Positions 43,549 to 52,212 of a DNA stretch of 64,000 nucleotides are shown piece by piece. Position numbers and translations under genes: made by a program. The DNA comes from UBA7803 sp963822255 (GTDB taxonomy: Bacteria > Pseudomonadota > Gammaproteobacteria > Pseudomonadales > Azotimanducaceae), in NCBI GenBank assembly GCA_963822255.1, contig CAWGGV010000004.1:124001-188000 (forward strand), read 5' to 3'. The notes below the pieces were generated by a model. That model ran no database searches, was not told the DNA's origin, and worked only from the letters and a program-made list of their open reading frames with translations. The first letter of the stretch is position 1. Each line of letters begins with the position of its first letter.

Positions 43549-44739
43549 GTGCCTGAACAGCAGGAGATTCTCATTCTCCCCGGCGACGGCATCGGCACCG
43601 AGGTCGTGGCGGTCGCCCGCACCGTCATGGAGGCGGCCGCGCAGCGCTTCGGCGTCCCGCTGCGGTTCACGGAAGGCCTGGTGGGGGGCGCGGCCATCGA
43701 TTCCGCCGGTACGCCGCTGCCCGGCGAGACCCTCGCCAAGGCGGAAGCGGCGCGGGCGGTGTTGCTCGGCGCCGTGGGCGGACCGAAGTGGGACGAGCTG
43801 CCGACCCTGCAGCGGCCGGAGCGTGGCCTGCTGGGCCTCAGGTCCCAGCTCCGCCTGTTCGCCAATCTGCGGCCGGCGCTGCTGTTCGCGCCCCTGGCGG
43901 GCGCGTCGTCGCTGAAGCCCGAGCTGGTGGCTGATCTCGACATTCTCATCGTTCGGGAGCTCACCGGCGGCATCTACTTCGGCGAGCCGCGGGGCGTCGA
44001 GATCGTGGACAATGAGCGACGCGGCTTCAACACCTACGTCTACACCGAGCACGAGATCGACCGCATCGCCCGGGTCGCCTTCGAGCTCGCGCAGAAACGC
44101 CAGCGCCGGCTGTGCTCGGTGGACAAGGCGAACGTGCTCGAGGTGACCCAGCTGTGGCGCGAGATCGTTACCGCGGTGGCCAAGGACTACCCCGACGTGG
44201 CGCTGTCGCACATGTACGTCGACAACGCCGGCATGCAGCTCGTGCGGGCGCCGAAGCAGTTCGACGTGATCGTCACCGGCAACATGTTCGGCGACATCCT
44301 CTCCGACGTGGCCGCCATGCTGACCGGTTCCCTGGGGATGCTGCCGTCGGCTTCGCTGGCGGCGGACGGGAAGGGCATGTACGAGCCGGTGCACGGCTCG
44401 GCGCCCGACATCGCCGGGCAGGACAAGGCCAACCCGCTGGCCACCATTCTCTCGGTGGCTATGATGTTCCGCTACAGCCTCGATGCGCCGGCCGCGGCGG
44501 ATGCGGTGGAAGCGGCCGTGAACGCCGTGCTGGCCGCCGGCTACCGCACCGCGGACATCGTCGGCCAGGAGGCCGAAGATGTCGGTCAGGAGACCGAAGA
44601 TGTCGGTCAGGAGACCGAAGATGTCGGTCAGGAGACCGAAGATGTCGGTCAGGAGACCGAAGAGGCGGCGGGCACGGTGCTGATCGGCACCCGCGAAATG
44701 GGTGAGAAAGTACTCGAGGCTCTGGAGGTAAGTTCATGA
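43549..44739 (+). CDS. leuB: 3-isopropylmalate dehydrogenase with C-terminal repeat insertion
   Basis: LeuB oxidatively decarboxylates 3-isopropylmalate with NAD+ and Mg2+. The 396-residue product has LPGDGIGTEV, AVGGPKWD, LRLFANLRPA, VRELTGGIYFG, the catalytic lysine region SVDKANVLE and NMFGDILSDVA. It is about 35 residues longer than usual. The excess is residues 338-372, five copies of Val-Gly-Gln-Glu-X-Glu-Asp from a 21-bp tandem repeat, inserted between YRTADI and GTVLIGTREMGE. The start is GTG 43549 with GAGGA upstream. The fold on both sides is intact, so activity is expected. Confidence 0.95.
   Translation: MPEQQEILILPGDGIGTEVVAVARTVMEAAAQRFGVPLRFTEGLVGGAAIDSAGTPLPGETLAKAEAARAVLLGAVGGPKWDELPTLQRPERGLLGLRSQLRLFANLRPALLFAPLAGASSLKPELVADLDILIVRELTGGIYFGEPRGVEIVDNERRGFNTYVYTEHEIDRIARVAFELAQKRQRRLCSVDKANVLEVTQLWREIVTAVAKDYPDVALSHMYVDNAGMQLVRAPKQFDVIVTGNMFGDILSDVAAMLTGSLGMLPSASLAADGKGMYEPVHGSAPDIAGQDKANPLATILSVAMMFRYSLDAPAAADAVEAAVNAVLAAGYRTADIVGQEAEDVGQETEDVGQETEDVGQETEDVGQETEEAAGTVLIGTREMGEKVLEALEVSS
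44560..44664 (+). repeat. 21-bp tandem repeat (five units) inside leuB
   Basis: Five head-to-tail copies of about GTCGGTCAGGAGACCGAAGAT run in frame. Units 2 to 4 are identical; unit 1 differs at two bases and unit 5 at the last base. Such near-identity implies recent expansion by slippage or recombination. Copy number may vary between strains. Confidence 0.95.
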
Positions 44740-45752
44740 AAGAAGTCAACGTTGCCATCGCTGGCGCCACGGGCGCGGTGGGCGAGGTGCTGATCGAGAT
44801 CCTCGAGCAACGGAAGTTTCCGGTGGGTCGGCTTCATCTGCTGGCCAGTGAGCGCTCCGAAGGCAAGCGGCTGCAGTTTCGCGGCAAATCCGTGAAGGTC
44901 GAGCGGCTCGACCGGTTCGACTTCAGCCAGGTGCAGATCGGCTTGTTCTCGGCCGGTGGCTCGGTGTCCGCCGAGTTCGCGCCGAAGGCGGCGGCGGTCG
45001 GTTGCGTGGTGGTGGACAATACCTCGCAGTTTCGCCGCGACGCCGACGTGCCGCTGATCGTTCCCGAGGTGAACGCCCACCGGCTCGGCGAGTACAGGAA
45101 CCGCAACATCATCGCCAATCCCAACTGCTCCACGATCCAGATGGTGGTGGCTTTGAAGCCCCTGCACGATGCGGCAAGAATCACCCGAATCAACGTTGCC
45201 ACCTATCAGGCGGTGAGCGGCGCCGGCGCCGGCGGTGTTCGCGAGCTGGCATCTCAGACGGCCAACCTGTTGAACAGTAAGGATATCGAGATCGGGAAGA
45301 TCCCCAAGCAGATCGCCTTCAACGTGGTTCCGCAGATCGACGTGTTCCAGGACAACGGCTACACCAAGGAAGAAATGAAGATGGTGTGGGAGACCCGGAA
45401 GATCCTGGAGGATGAAACCATCGGCGTGAATCCCACCTGCGTTCGGGTGCCGGTGTTCTACGGTCACTCGGAAGCGGTTCACATCGAGACCGAGCGCAAG
45501 CTCACGGCCGACACAGCGAAGAAACTGCTGGCCTCGGCACCCGGCGTCACCGTCATCGACGATCCCGCGCGAGGCGGCTATCCCACGGCGGTCACCGATG
45601 GTGTCGGCACCGATCCGGTGTTCGTGGGCAGAATCCGCGAAGACCTCTCGCATCCGAGGGGGCTGGATTTGTGGGTGGTATCGGACAATGTCCGCAAGGG
45701 CGCCGCGCTCAACAGCGTGCAAATCGCCGAACTTCTGCTAAACACACTGTAG
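44736..45752 (+). CDS. asd: Aspartate-semialdehyde dehydrogenase
   Basis: Asd reduces aspartyl phosphate to the semialdehyde, the branch to lysine, methionine, threonine and peptidoglycan diaminopimelate. The 338-residue product has VAIAGATGAVGEVLIEIL, FSAGGSVSAEFAP, the catalytic cysteine in ANPNCSTIQMV and GAGAGGVREL. The substrate arginine and histidine region is at HSEAVHIET. ATG 44736 follows GGAGG and overlaps the leuB stop. The leuCDB-asd-fimV order is that of Pseudomonas. Confidence 0.97.
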   Translation: MKEVNVAIAGATGAVGEVLIEILEQRKFPVGRLHLLASERSEGKRLQFRGKSVKVERLDRFDFSQVQIGLFSAGGSVSAEFAPKAAAVGCVVVDNTSQFRRDADVPLIVPEVNAHRLGEYRNRNIIANPNCSTIQMVVALKPLHDAARITRINVATYQAVSGAGAGGVRELASQTANLLNSKDIEIGKIPKQIAFNVVPQIDVFQDNGYTKEEMKMVWETRKILEDETIGVNPTCVRVPVFYGHSEAVHIETERKLTADTAKKLLASAPGVTVIDDPARGGYPTAVTDGVGTDPVFVGRIREDLSHPRGLDLWVVSDNVRKGAALNSVQIAELLLNTL

Positions 45753-46068
45753 TAGGATTGGCGCCGTTCCGGGGGCTGTCCGGCGTCGCCGGACGCAATG
45801 TCCAGAGGAAGAAAGATCGGCACCGCAGATCGCGGGGCGCCGTGTCCGCGATTGGCGTACACGCGGCGGCGCCCATGACGGTGGCGATAATTGAACGATA
45901 ATTGGTACTTACTGCAATTTTCCACCGTCGTTTCTGAGATAAGTTGCTACCTCGCGCACGGACGTGAACGAACTGAGCAAAGGATGGCGGGCAACAGGGA
46001 CACGGATCGCCGACCGCGGGTCGGTCGGCAAGAATCCCGGGAAAACAGTCTGATGAAGGGGCTAGCCT
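45753..46068. promoter_or_regulatory. asd-fimV intergenic region
   Basis: This 316-bp gap has no gene that I can support. A perfect hairpin GTCCGGC-GTC-GCCGGAC (45778-45794) lies 26 bp after asd but has no T-tract. Further on is an AT-rich patch with an 11-bp spaced direct repeat, GATAATTG at 45886-45893 and 45897-45904, a likely promoter zone for fimV. Confidence 0.4.
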
Positions 46069-48623
46069 ATGTTTAGGTACCTGCCTGGTCATGGCCGCGC
46101 CCATGACCGTGCGCTCGGGCGCAGTGACGCCCGCAGGGACTTTGCGCGCTCGGCGCAGGCGCGCCGCGTGTTCGGGAAGCTGACGGTGAGCGTGCTGGTG
46201 CTGGGGGCTCTGATCACGGCCGCACCCGCCAGCTGGGCGTTGGGGCTCGGCACCATCAAGCTCGACTCGGCGCTCAACGAGAAGCTCGAATGCCCACATC
46301 GATCTGCTCGATGCCGAGGGGCTGCAACCCACCGAGGTCATCGTGTCGTTGGCGTCCCCCGAGGACTTCAAGCGGGTGGGCGTCGAGCGGTTCTTCTTCC
46401 TCACCGACCTGCACTTCGAGGTCACCTACGACACCCAGGGCGTGCACGCCATCAACGTCACCAGCAGCCAGCCGGTGACCGAGCCGTACCTGAACTTTCC
46501 TGGTGGAGGTGCTGTGGCCGAACGGCCGTCTGCTCAAGGAGTACACGGTGCTGCTCGATCCGCCGACGTACAGCCCCACCCCGGCACCGACGGTCTCCGC
46601 GCCGGCTCGATCCCGCGAGGGCGACGCCGGCGCCGGTCGGGTAGAGCGCAGCGTATCGAGCGCGGGCACCCGCGGCACCCAGGTGCAGCTCGCCCCCGGC
46701 GGCCCGCAGTCACGGTCGCCCCTGGACCAGGGGATCGTCGACGGCGAGTACCGCATGACCGACCGCGCCGACACGCTGTGGAGCGTTGCCGCTCGCACCC
46801 GGCCGTCCCGGGCCGTGAGCGTGCAGCAGAACATGCTGGCCATCCAGCGTCTGAACCCCGAGGCCTTCCTCCACGACAACATCAACCTGCTGAAAGCCGG
46901 CTACAGCCTGCGTCTGCCGAGCGAGCAGGAAGCGCTGTCGGTGGGCACGGCCGAGGCGAACCGCGACGTGGCGATGCAGAACGAGGACTGGCGAGCGCTG
47001 CGCAGGGGCGAGCCCGTGCCGTCGCGGCAGGAGCAGCAGGTGGCGGATGCCACCAGCTCCAGCGCTGCCGCCACCGCGCAGCCGGAGCTGCAGGCGCAGG
47101 TGGACGCTACCCCCGCGCGAGCGGAAGTCAAGGCGGCGGCAGCGACGGCGGGGGAGGGTGAGCTCCGGATCGTCGCCGGTGAGGGAGACAGCGCCACCGG
47201 TGCGCCCGATGCCAAGCCCCTCGACTCGGCGCTCGAGGAGCAGGACCGCCTGAACCGCGAGGTGCAGTCGCTCAACGAGCAGCTCGATCGCGAAAAGGAC
47301 CTCGCGGCCAACCAGATTGCGGTGAAGGATCGCCAGCTCGAGGTGAAGGATCAGCAGATCGCCGAGATGCAGGCACAGCTTGCGCAGCTGCGCGAACAGA
47401 TGCAGCAGATGACGGCGCCTGCCCAGCAGAAGCAAAACCAGAGCGCATCCGGTAGCCAGACGTGGTGGAAATCGACCTATGTGCTGCTGGGAGCCGTCGG
47501 TGTTGTGGTTTTGCTTCTGGTGGCTGCACTCATGGCCGCGCGCCGCCGGCGGGTCGAAGACGAGGCCTTTTTCGATGAGGTGGCGGCGGGGGAGACACCC
47601 GCCGCGGAGCCCGTTCCTGCGGCTGTGGCGGCTGCCGCCACCGACTTCGAGGACGACGACCTGTCGATCGAGACGGAACCGGTCGCCGCGGCGGCCGCCG
47701 GAGCGGCAGGACCAGCCGCGGAAGACGAGGGCGCCAGCTCCGAGACCAGCGACGTCATTGGCGAGGCGGACATCTATATCGCGTACGGACGCTATCCGCA
47801 GGCCATCGGGCTGCTGCTCGGCGTGCTCGAGGAGGATCCGAACCGCAACGACGTGCGGCTCAAACTCCTCGAGCTGTATGCCGAGACCCGCGACCGTGAG
47901 GCGTTCGACACTCACATGGCCGAGCTGCTGCAACGATGCGACGACGAGGAAGCTCTGCTGACGGCCCGTGAGCTGGGCGCGGAGTTCGGCGAGAACGGCT
48001 CGCGCCGGGTGCCTGCGGCCGAGGTGCAGGCGGAAGCCGTGGACGCGCTGGATCTGGACGCGCCCAGCGACCGCGGCGCTCCGGTTGGCGACGAGCTCGA
48101 GCTCGCGGAGGCAGCGGCGCCTGTCGTGACCGCGGCAGGCGACCCTCTCGACGCCGAAGACTTCGAACTGGAGCTGGACGAACTGGGCGAGGCGGAGCCG
48201 CTTGGCGTGTCGGCCGGTCCCGGGGACGATCTCGGTGGGGATCTGGGGATCGACTTCAATCCGGAGCCGCATCACAACGGCGTAGCAGGACATGCAGGCG
48301 CCGGCGCCGAGACCGACGAAATCGACTTGCCGGACGAGCTGATGGCGAGCGACGAGGCAGCGCCCGTTCCGACCGCAGCCTCCGCGGGCGAGCTGGAGTC
48401 GTTGGATGATTTCGATCTGGACCTCGAAGAATCCGACGACCTCGGAGTCGAGGAGTTCGAGTTCGCCGACGAGGGTGACACCGCCAGCACGAAGCTGGAC
48501 CTGGCGCGGGCCTACATCGACATGGGCGACCAGGACGGCGCCCGCGATATCCTCGGCGAAGTCATGGCGGAGGGAAGTCCCGAGCAGAAGCAGCGGGCCA
48601 CCGCCATGCTCGAGGAGCTCTGA
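46069..48623 (+). CDS. fimV: FimV-family pilus/motility hub protein, two one-base frameshifts
   Basis: FimV is an inner-membrane scaffold needed for type IV pilus assembly and polar localisation in related bacteria. Restored, it is about 850 residues. It has a signal segment ending at APASWALG and an N-terminal domain with VSLASPEDFKRVG and TSSQPVTEPYLNF. A LysM-like peptidoglycan-binding region (DTLWSVAARTRP to LLKAGYSLRLPS), a coiled coil, a transmembrane helix (YVLLGAVGVVVLLLVAALM) and a long acidic cytoplasmic part follow. It ends in TPR-like KLDLARAYIDMGD. Extra bases at 46289-46290 (A) and 46499-46500 (C) break the frame, and removing both restores family sequence. The asd-fimV-truA order supports the identity. 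Confidence 0.9.
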
Positions 48624-48649
48624 GCGCTCCGCCTCCCGAAGGTGCAGCG

Positions 48650-49450
48650 ATGAGACTCGCGCTGGGAGTCGAATACGATGGCAGCGCGTTCAGGGGATTT
48701 CAGCTTCAGCGCAATGCGCCCTCGGTGCAGGGTGCGCTGGAAGCCGCGCTGTCGAAAATCGCCAATCGATCGGTACGGATCGCCGCCGCGGGGCGTACCG
48801 ACGCGGGCGTCCACGCCACCGGACAGGTGGTGTCGTTCAGCGCCCCCGTGGAGCGGCCGCTGAGCGCCTGGCTGCGAGGCACCAACGCATTGACGCCACC
48901 CGGCGTGAAGGTACGCTGGGTGTGCGCCGTGGCGGATGCCTTCCACGCACGGTACTCCGCGGTGGCGCGCCGCTACCAGTATCTGTACTGCGAGGACGAT
49001 GTGCCGTCGCCGCTGTTGGCCGGCCGAGTCACACCGGTCGGTGCTCTGGACGACGAGGCCATGCACCGCGCCGCTCAGGCGCTGGTGGGCGAGCACGACT
49101 TCTCCACGTTTCGTGCAGCAGGTTGTCAGTCGCTGTCCGCCCACCGCTTGGTACACCACGTTGCCGTTCACCGGGCGGAGTGCTTCGTGGTGCTGGACGT
49201 CACCGCCAACGCGTTTCTGCTGCACATGATGCGCAATCTCGCCGGCGCTCTGCGGCGGGTGGGAGAAGGCCGCGAGCCGGAGTCCTGGATCGCCGAGATC
49301 CTGGCGTGCCGGGACCGCGCCCTGGCCGGCCGCACGGCGCCCGCCGACGGCCTCTATCTGGTCGACGTGAGCTACCCCGGCTACGACCTGCCGGGTGGCC
49401 GCCCAGCGCCGCTGCTGCGCGTGCGGGGAGGCTTGGACCGATTCTTCTGA
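48650..49450 (+). CDS. truA: tRNA pseudouridine(38-40) synthase
   Basis: TruA isomerises uridines 38-40 of many tRNA anticodon arms. The 266-residue product has LGVEYDGSAFRGFQLQ, the catalytic aspartate in AAAGRTDAGVHATGQVV, and ARYSAVARRYQYLYC. ATG 48650 fits, with GGTG upstream. It sits between fimV and trpF as in Pseudomonas. Confidence 0.96.
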   Translation: MRLALGVEYDGSAFRGFQLQRNAPSVQGALEAALSKIANRSVRIAAAGRTDAGVHATGQVVSFSAPVERPLSAWLRGTNALTPPGVKVRWVCAVADAFHARYSAVARRYQYLYCEDDVPSPLLAGRVTPVGALDDEAMHRAAQALVGEHDFSTFRAAGCQSLSAHRLVHHVAVHRAECFVVLDVTANAFLLHMMRNLAGALRRVGEGREPESWIAEILACRDRALAGRTAPADGLYLVDVSYPGYDLPGGRPAPLLRVRGGLDRFF

Positions 49451-49526
49451 CTCCGGTAGACTACGCGGCTTCGCGATCCGCCCTCCGCCGGACGGGCTCC
49501 GGAAGCGGCGCAGCAGCACATCGACC

Positions 49527-50171
49527 ATGGCCACCCGAATCAAGATCTGCGGCATCACCCGGCAGGCGGATGCAGACGCCGCCGTGCACGCCGGCGTCGA
49601 CGCCCTGGGCTTCAATTTCGCGGCAGCCAGTCCGCGCCGGGTGGACGTGGCCACCGCGCGCTCCATCGCCGAACGGGTGGGTGGCGCGGCGGTCCGGGTG
49701 GGCCTGTTCCTCGATCCGCAGCCCGAGGACGTGATCCGCGTGCTCGACGCCGTCGAGCTCGACGTGCTGCAGTTTCACGGCGGCGAGCCGGGCGCGCTGT
49801 GCCGGGCATTCCACTTGCCCTATCTCAAGGTCGTCCGGGTCCGCGGCCCGCTTCCTCTGAACGCTGTCGAGGACGAATACATGGACGCCTGCTGCCTGCT
49901 GCTCGACACCTGGGTGGCCGGGGTCGCCGGCGGCACCGGGCAATGTTTCGATTGGACGCTGTGGCCAGAGACGTCGAGGCTGCCGCTGGTGCTGGCCGGC
50001 GGCCTCACTCCCGACAACGTCGCCGAGGCCGTGATCCGGCTGGCGCCGTGGGGCGTCGATGTCAGCGGCGGTGTCGAAGGAGCGGTGAAAGGCGAAAAGG
50101 ACGCGGACCGTATACAGGGGTTCGTGTCAGCGGTGAGATCGGCGGAAGAGGTGCGGCGTGCGAGGAGCTAA
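49527..50171 (+). CDS. trpF: Phosphoribosylanthranilate isomerase
   Basis: TrpF performs the Amadori rearrangement of phosphoribosylanthranilate in tryptophan synthesis. The 214-residue TIM barrel has the catalytic cysteine in KICGITRQADA, VGLFLDPQPEDV, LQFHGGEPGALC, the catalytic aspartate in LLLDTWVAGVAGGTG and the phosphate loops LAGGLTPDNV and VDVSGGVEGAVKGEKD. ATG 49527 is preferred to the upstream open frame. The 3' end overlaps trpB by 14 bp, implying coupling. Confidence 0.96.
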   Translation: MATRIKICGITRQADADAAVHAGVDALGFNFAAASPRRVDVATARSIAERVGGAAVRVGLFLDPQPEDVIRVLDAVELDVLQFHGGEPGALCRAFHLPYLKVVRVRGPLPLNAVEDEYMDACCLLLDTWVAGVAGGTGQCFDWTLWPETSRLPLVLAGGLTPDNVAEAVIRLAPWGVDVSGGVEGAVKGEKDADRIQGFVSAVRSAEEVRRARS

Positions 50172-51363
50172 CAGATACGATCAGCCGGTGAACGGCCATT
50201 TCGGAGAGCACGGCGGGCGTTTCGTCGCCGAGACGCTGATGCACGCGCTCGAAGAGCTCGATGCGCTGTACCGGGAGGCGCGCGAGGATCCCGAGTTCCA
50301 GGCTGAGCTGGCGCGCGATCTGGAAGTCTACGTGGGGCGGCCGACGCCCCTGTACTTTGCCGAGCGGCTCACCGCCGCCCTCGGCGGGGCGCAGATCTAC
50401 CTGAAGCGGGAGGATCTGAATCACACCGGCGCTCACAAGATCAACAACACCATGGGTCAGGCGCTGCTGGCCCGGCGCATGGGCAAGCCGCGGGTGATCG
50501 CCGAGACGGGCGCCGGCCAGCACGGCGTCGCGACTGCCACCATCGCCGCGCGGCTGGGGCTCGAGTGCCGCATCTACATGGGTGCCGAAGACGTCGAGCG
50601 CCAGAGCCTGAACGTCTACCGCATGAAACTGCTGGGAGCCGAGGTGGTATCGGTGACGTCGGGGTCGCGCACGTTAAAAGACGCGATGAACGAGGCCATG
50701 CGCGACTGGGTTACCAACGTGGACGATACCCACTACGTGATCGGCAGCGTAGCCGGACCGCATCCGTTTCCGGCCATGGTACGCGACTTCCAGGCAGTGA
50801 TCGGCCAGGAAGCCCGGGCACAGAGCCTGCAGCTTCTCGGGCGGCTGCCCGACGTGCTGGTTGCCTGTGTGGGCGGCGGCTCCAATGCGATGGGGCTGTT
50901 CTATCCGTTCGTCGACGACGTCGACGTGCGGCTGGTGGGCGTGGAGGCCGGGGGGCTCGGTCTCGAGACGGGGCAACACGCGGCGCCGCTCAACGCGGGA
51001 AGGGTCGGCGTGCTGCACGGTAACCGCACCTATCTGATGCAGGACGAAGACGGCCAGATAAGCGAAACCCATTCCATCTCCGCCGGCCTGGATTATCCGG
51101 GCGTCGGTCCGGAGCACTCTTATCTCAAGGACATCGGCCGTGCCGAATACCACTCGGTCACCGACGAGCAGGCGCTCGCCGCCCTGCACCGGCTGAATCG
51201 CTCTGAAGGCATTCTGCCGGCGCTGGAGTCGAGTCATGCAGTGGCGTGGGTGGTCGAGCACGCCCGCGTGCTGGGGCCGGATGCGGCGGTGATCGTCAAT
51301 CTCTCCGGACGCGGTGACAAGGACATCATGACGGTCGCCGCCCGGGAGGGCATCAATCTGTGA
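50158..51363 (+). CDS. trpB: Tryptophan synthase beta subunit
   Basis: TrpB condenses indole with serine on PLP. The 401-residue product has FGEHGGRFVAETLM, the PLP lysine in LNHTGAHKINNTMGQ, GAGQHGVATAT, and the phosphate-binding CVGGGSNAMGLF. GTG 50158 with GGAAGAGG upstream is taken as the start; GTG at 50188 would drop ten residues. Length and conserved blocks are complete. trpA overlaps the stop (GTGA). Confidence 0.97.
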   Translation: MRGANRYDQPVNGHFGEHGGRFVAETLMHALEELDALYREAREDPEFQAELARDLEVYVGRPTPLYFAERLTAALGGAQIYLKREDLNHTGAHKINNTMGQALLARRMGKPRVIAETGAGQHGVATATIAARLGLECRIYMGAEDVERQSLNVYRMKLLGAEVVSVTSGSRTLKDAMNEAMRDWVTNVDDTHYVIGSVAGPHPFPAMVRDFQAVIGQEARAQSLQLLGRLPDVLVACVGGGSNAMGLFYPFVDDVDVRLVGVEAGGLGLETGQHAAPLNAGRVGVLHGNRTYLMQDEDGQISETHSISAGLDYPGVGPEHSYLKDIGRAEYHSVTDEQALAALHRLNRSEGILPALESSHAVAWVVEHARVLGPDAAVIVNLSGRGDKDIMTVAAREGINL

Positions 51364-52181
51364 GCGGCGCCGGCCATGGGCGGCTGGAGCAATGCCTGTC
51401 CAGCCTCGCAGCGTCGGGACGCAAGGCGCTGGTGACGTTCGTCACCGCCGGCGATCCCAGCCCGGCGGTGACCGTGCCGGCCTTGCACGCCCTGACCCGG
51501 GGCGGTGCCGACGTGCTCGAGCTCGGTGTGCCGTTCTCGGACCCGGAGGCCGAGGGGCCGGCCATTCAGGCCTCATCGGAACGGGGGCTGGCAGCTGGTA
51601 TGACCCTGCGCGGCTGCCTCGAACTGGTCAGAGCCTTCCGCGCTGACGATCAACAGACCCCGGTGGTGCTGATGGGGTATCTGAACCCCGTGCTCGCCAT
51701 GGGCGTCGACACGTTCGCCCGTGCCGCCGGAGAGGCGGGCGTGGACGGCCTGATCATTGTCAACCTGCCACCCGAGGAAGCCGGTGAGATCGAGGACGCC
51801 CTCGCTCGCAACGCCATCCGCCTGATCTACCTGATCGCGCCCACCACCACCGCCGTCCGGGCACGCAAGATTCTCGATCATGCCGCGGGGTTCGTGTACT
51901 ACGTCTCCGTCAAGGGCATCACCGGCGCCGATCACCTCGACAGTGCGGCCGTCGGCGAGAAGCTGGAGTGGCTGCGTGGTCTCACCGATCTTCCGGTCAT
52001 GGTGGGGTTCGGCATCAAGGATGGCGCGACCGCCAGGGCGGTGAGCCGACATGCGGACGGCGTGGTGGTCGGCTCGGCCCTGGTTGCGACGATGGCGGCG
52101 GCTACCTCTGCGGACACCATTCCGCACCGGCTCGAGGCACAAGTAAAGGAGCTGCGCCAGGCTCTGGACGCGCCCCATTGA
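51360..52181 (+). CDS. trpA: Tryptophan synthase alpha subunit
   Basis: TrpA cleaves indole-3-glycerol phosphate and channels indole to TrpB. The 273-residue barrel has LVTFVTAGDP, the catalytic glutamate in VLELGVPFSDP and the GFVYYVSVKGITGA phosphate region. The position equivalent to Escherichia coli Asp60, usually in the A-D-G-P motif, is glutamate here (A-E-G-P). This conservative change keeps the acid. The GTG start overlaps the trpB stop. In many relatives accD separates this region from folC, but here folC follows after 31 bp. Confidence 0.95.
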   Translation: MSGAGHGRLEQCLSSLAASGRKALVTFVTAGDPSPAVTVPALHALTRGGADVLELGVPFSDPEAEGPAIQASSERGLAAGMTLRGCLELVRAFRADDQQTPVVLMGYLNPVLAMGVDTFARAAGEAGVDGLIIVNLPPEEAGEIEDALARNAIRLIYLIAPTTTAVRARKILDHAAGFVYYVSVKGITGADHLDSAAVGEKLEWLRGLTDLPVMVGFGIKDGATARAVSRHADGVVVGSALVATMAAATSADTIPHRLEAQVKELRQALDAPH

Positions 52182-52212
52182 TTTCCTGTCCTGGTGGGAT
52201 GCCCCGTCGGCC

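Noticed and set aside
44560..44664. CRISPR-like array
   Set aside because: Units abut without spacers and encode in-frame protein within leuB.
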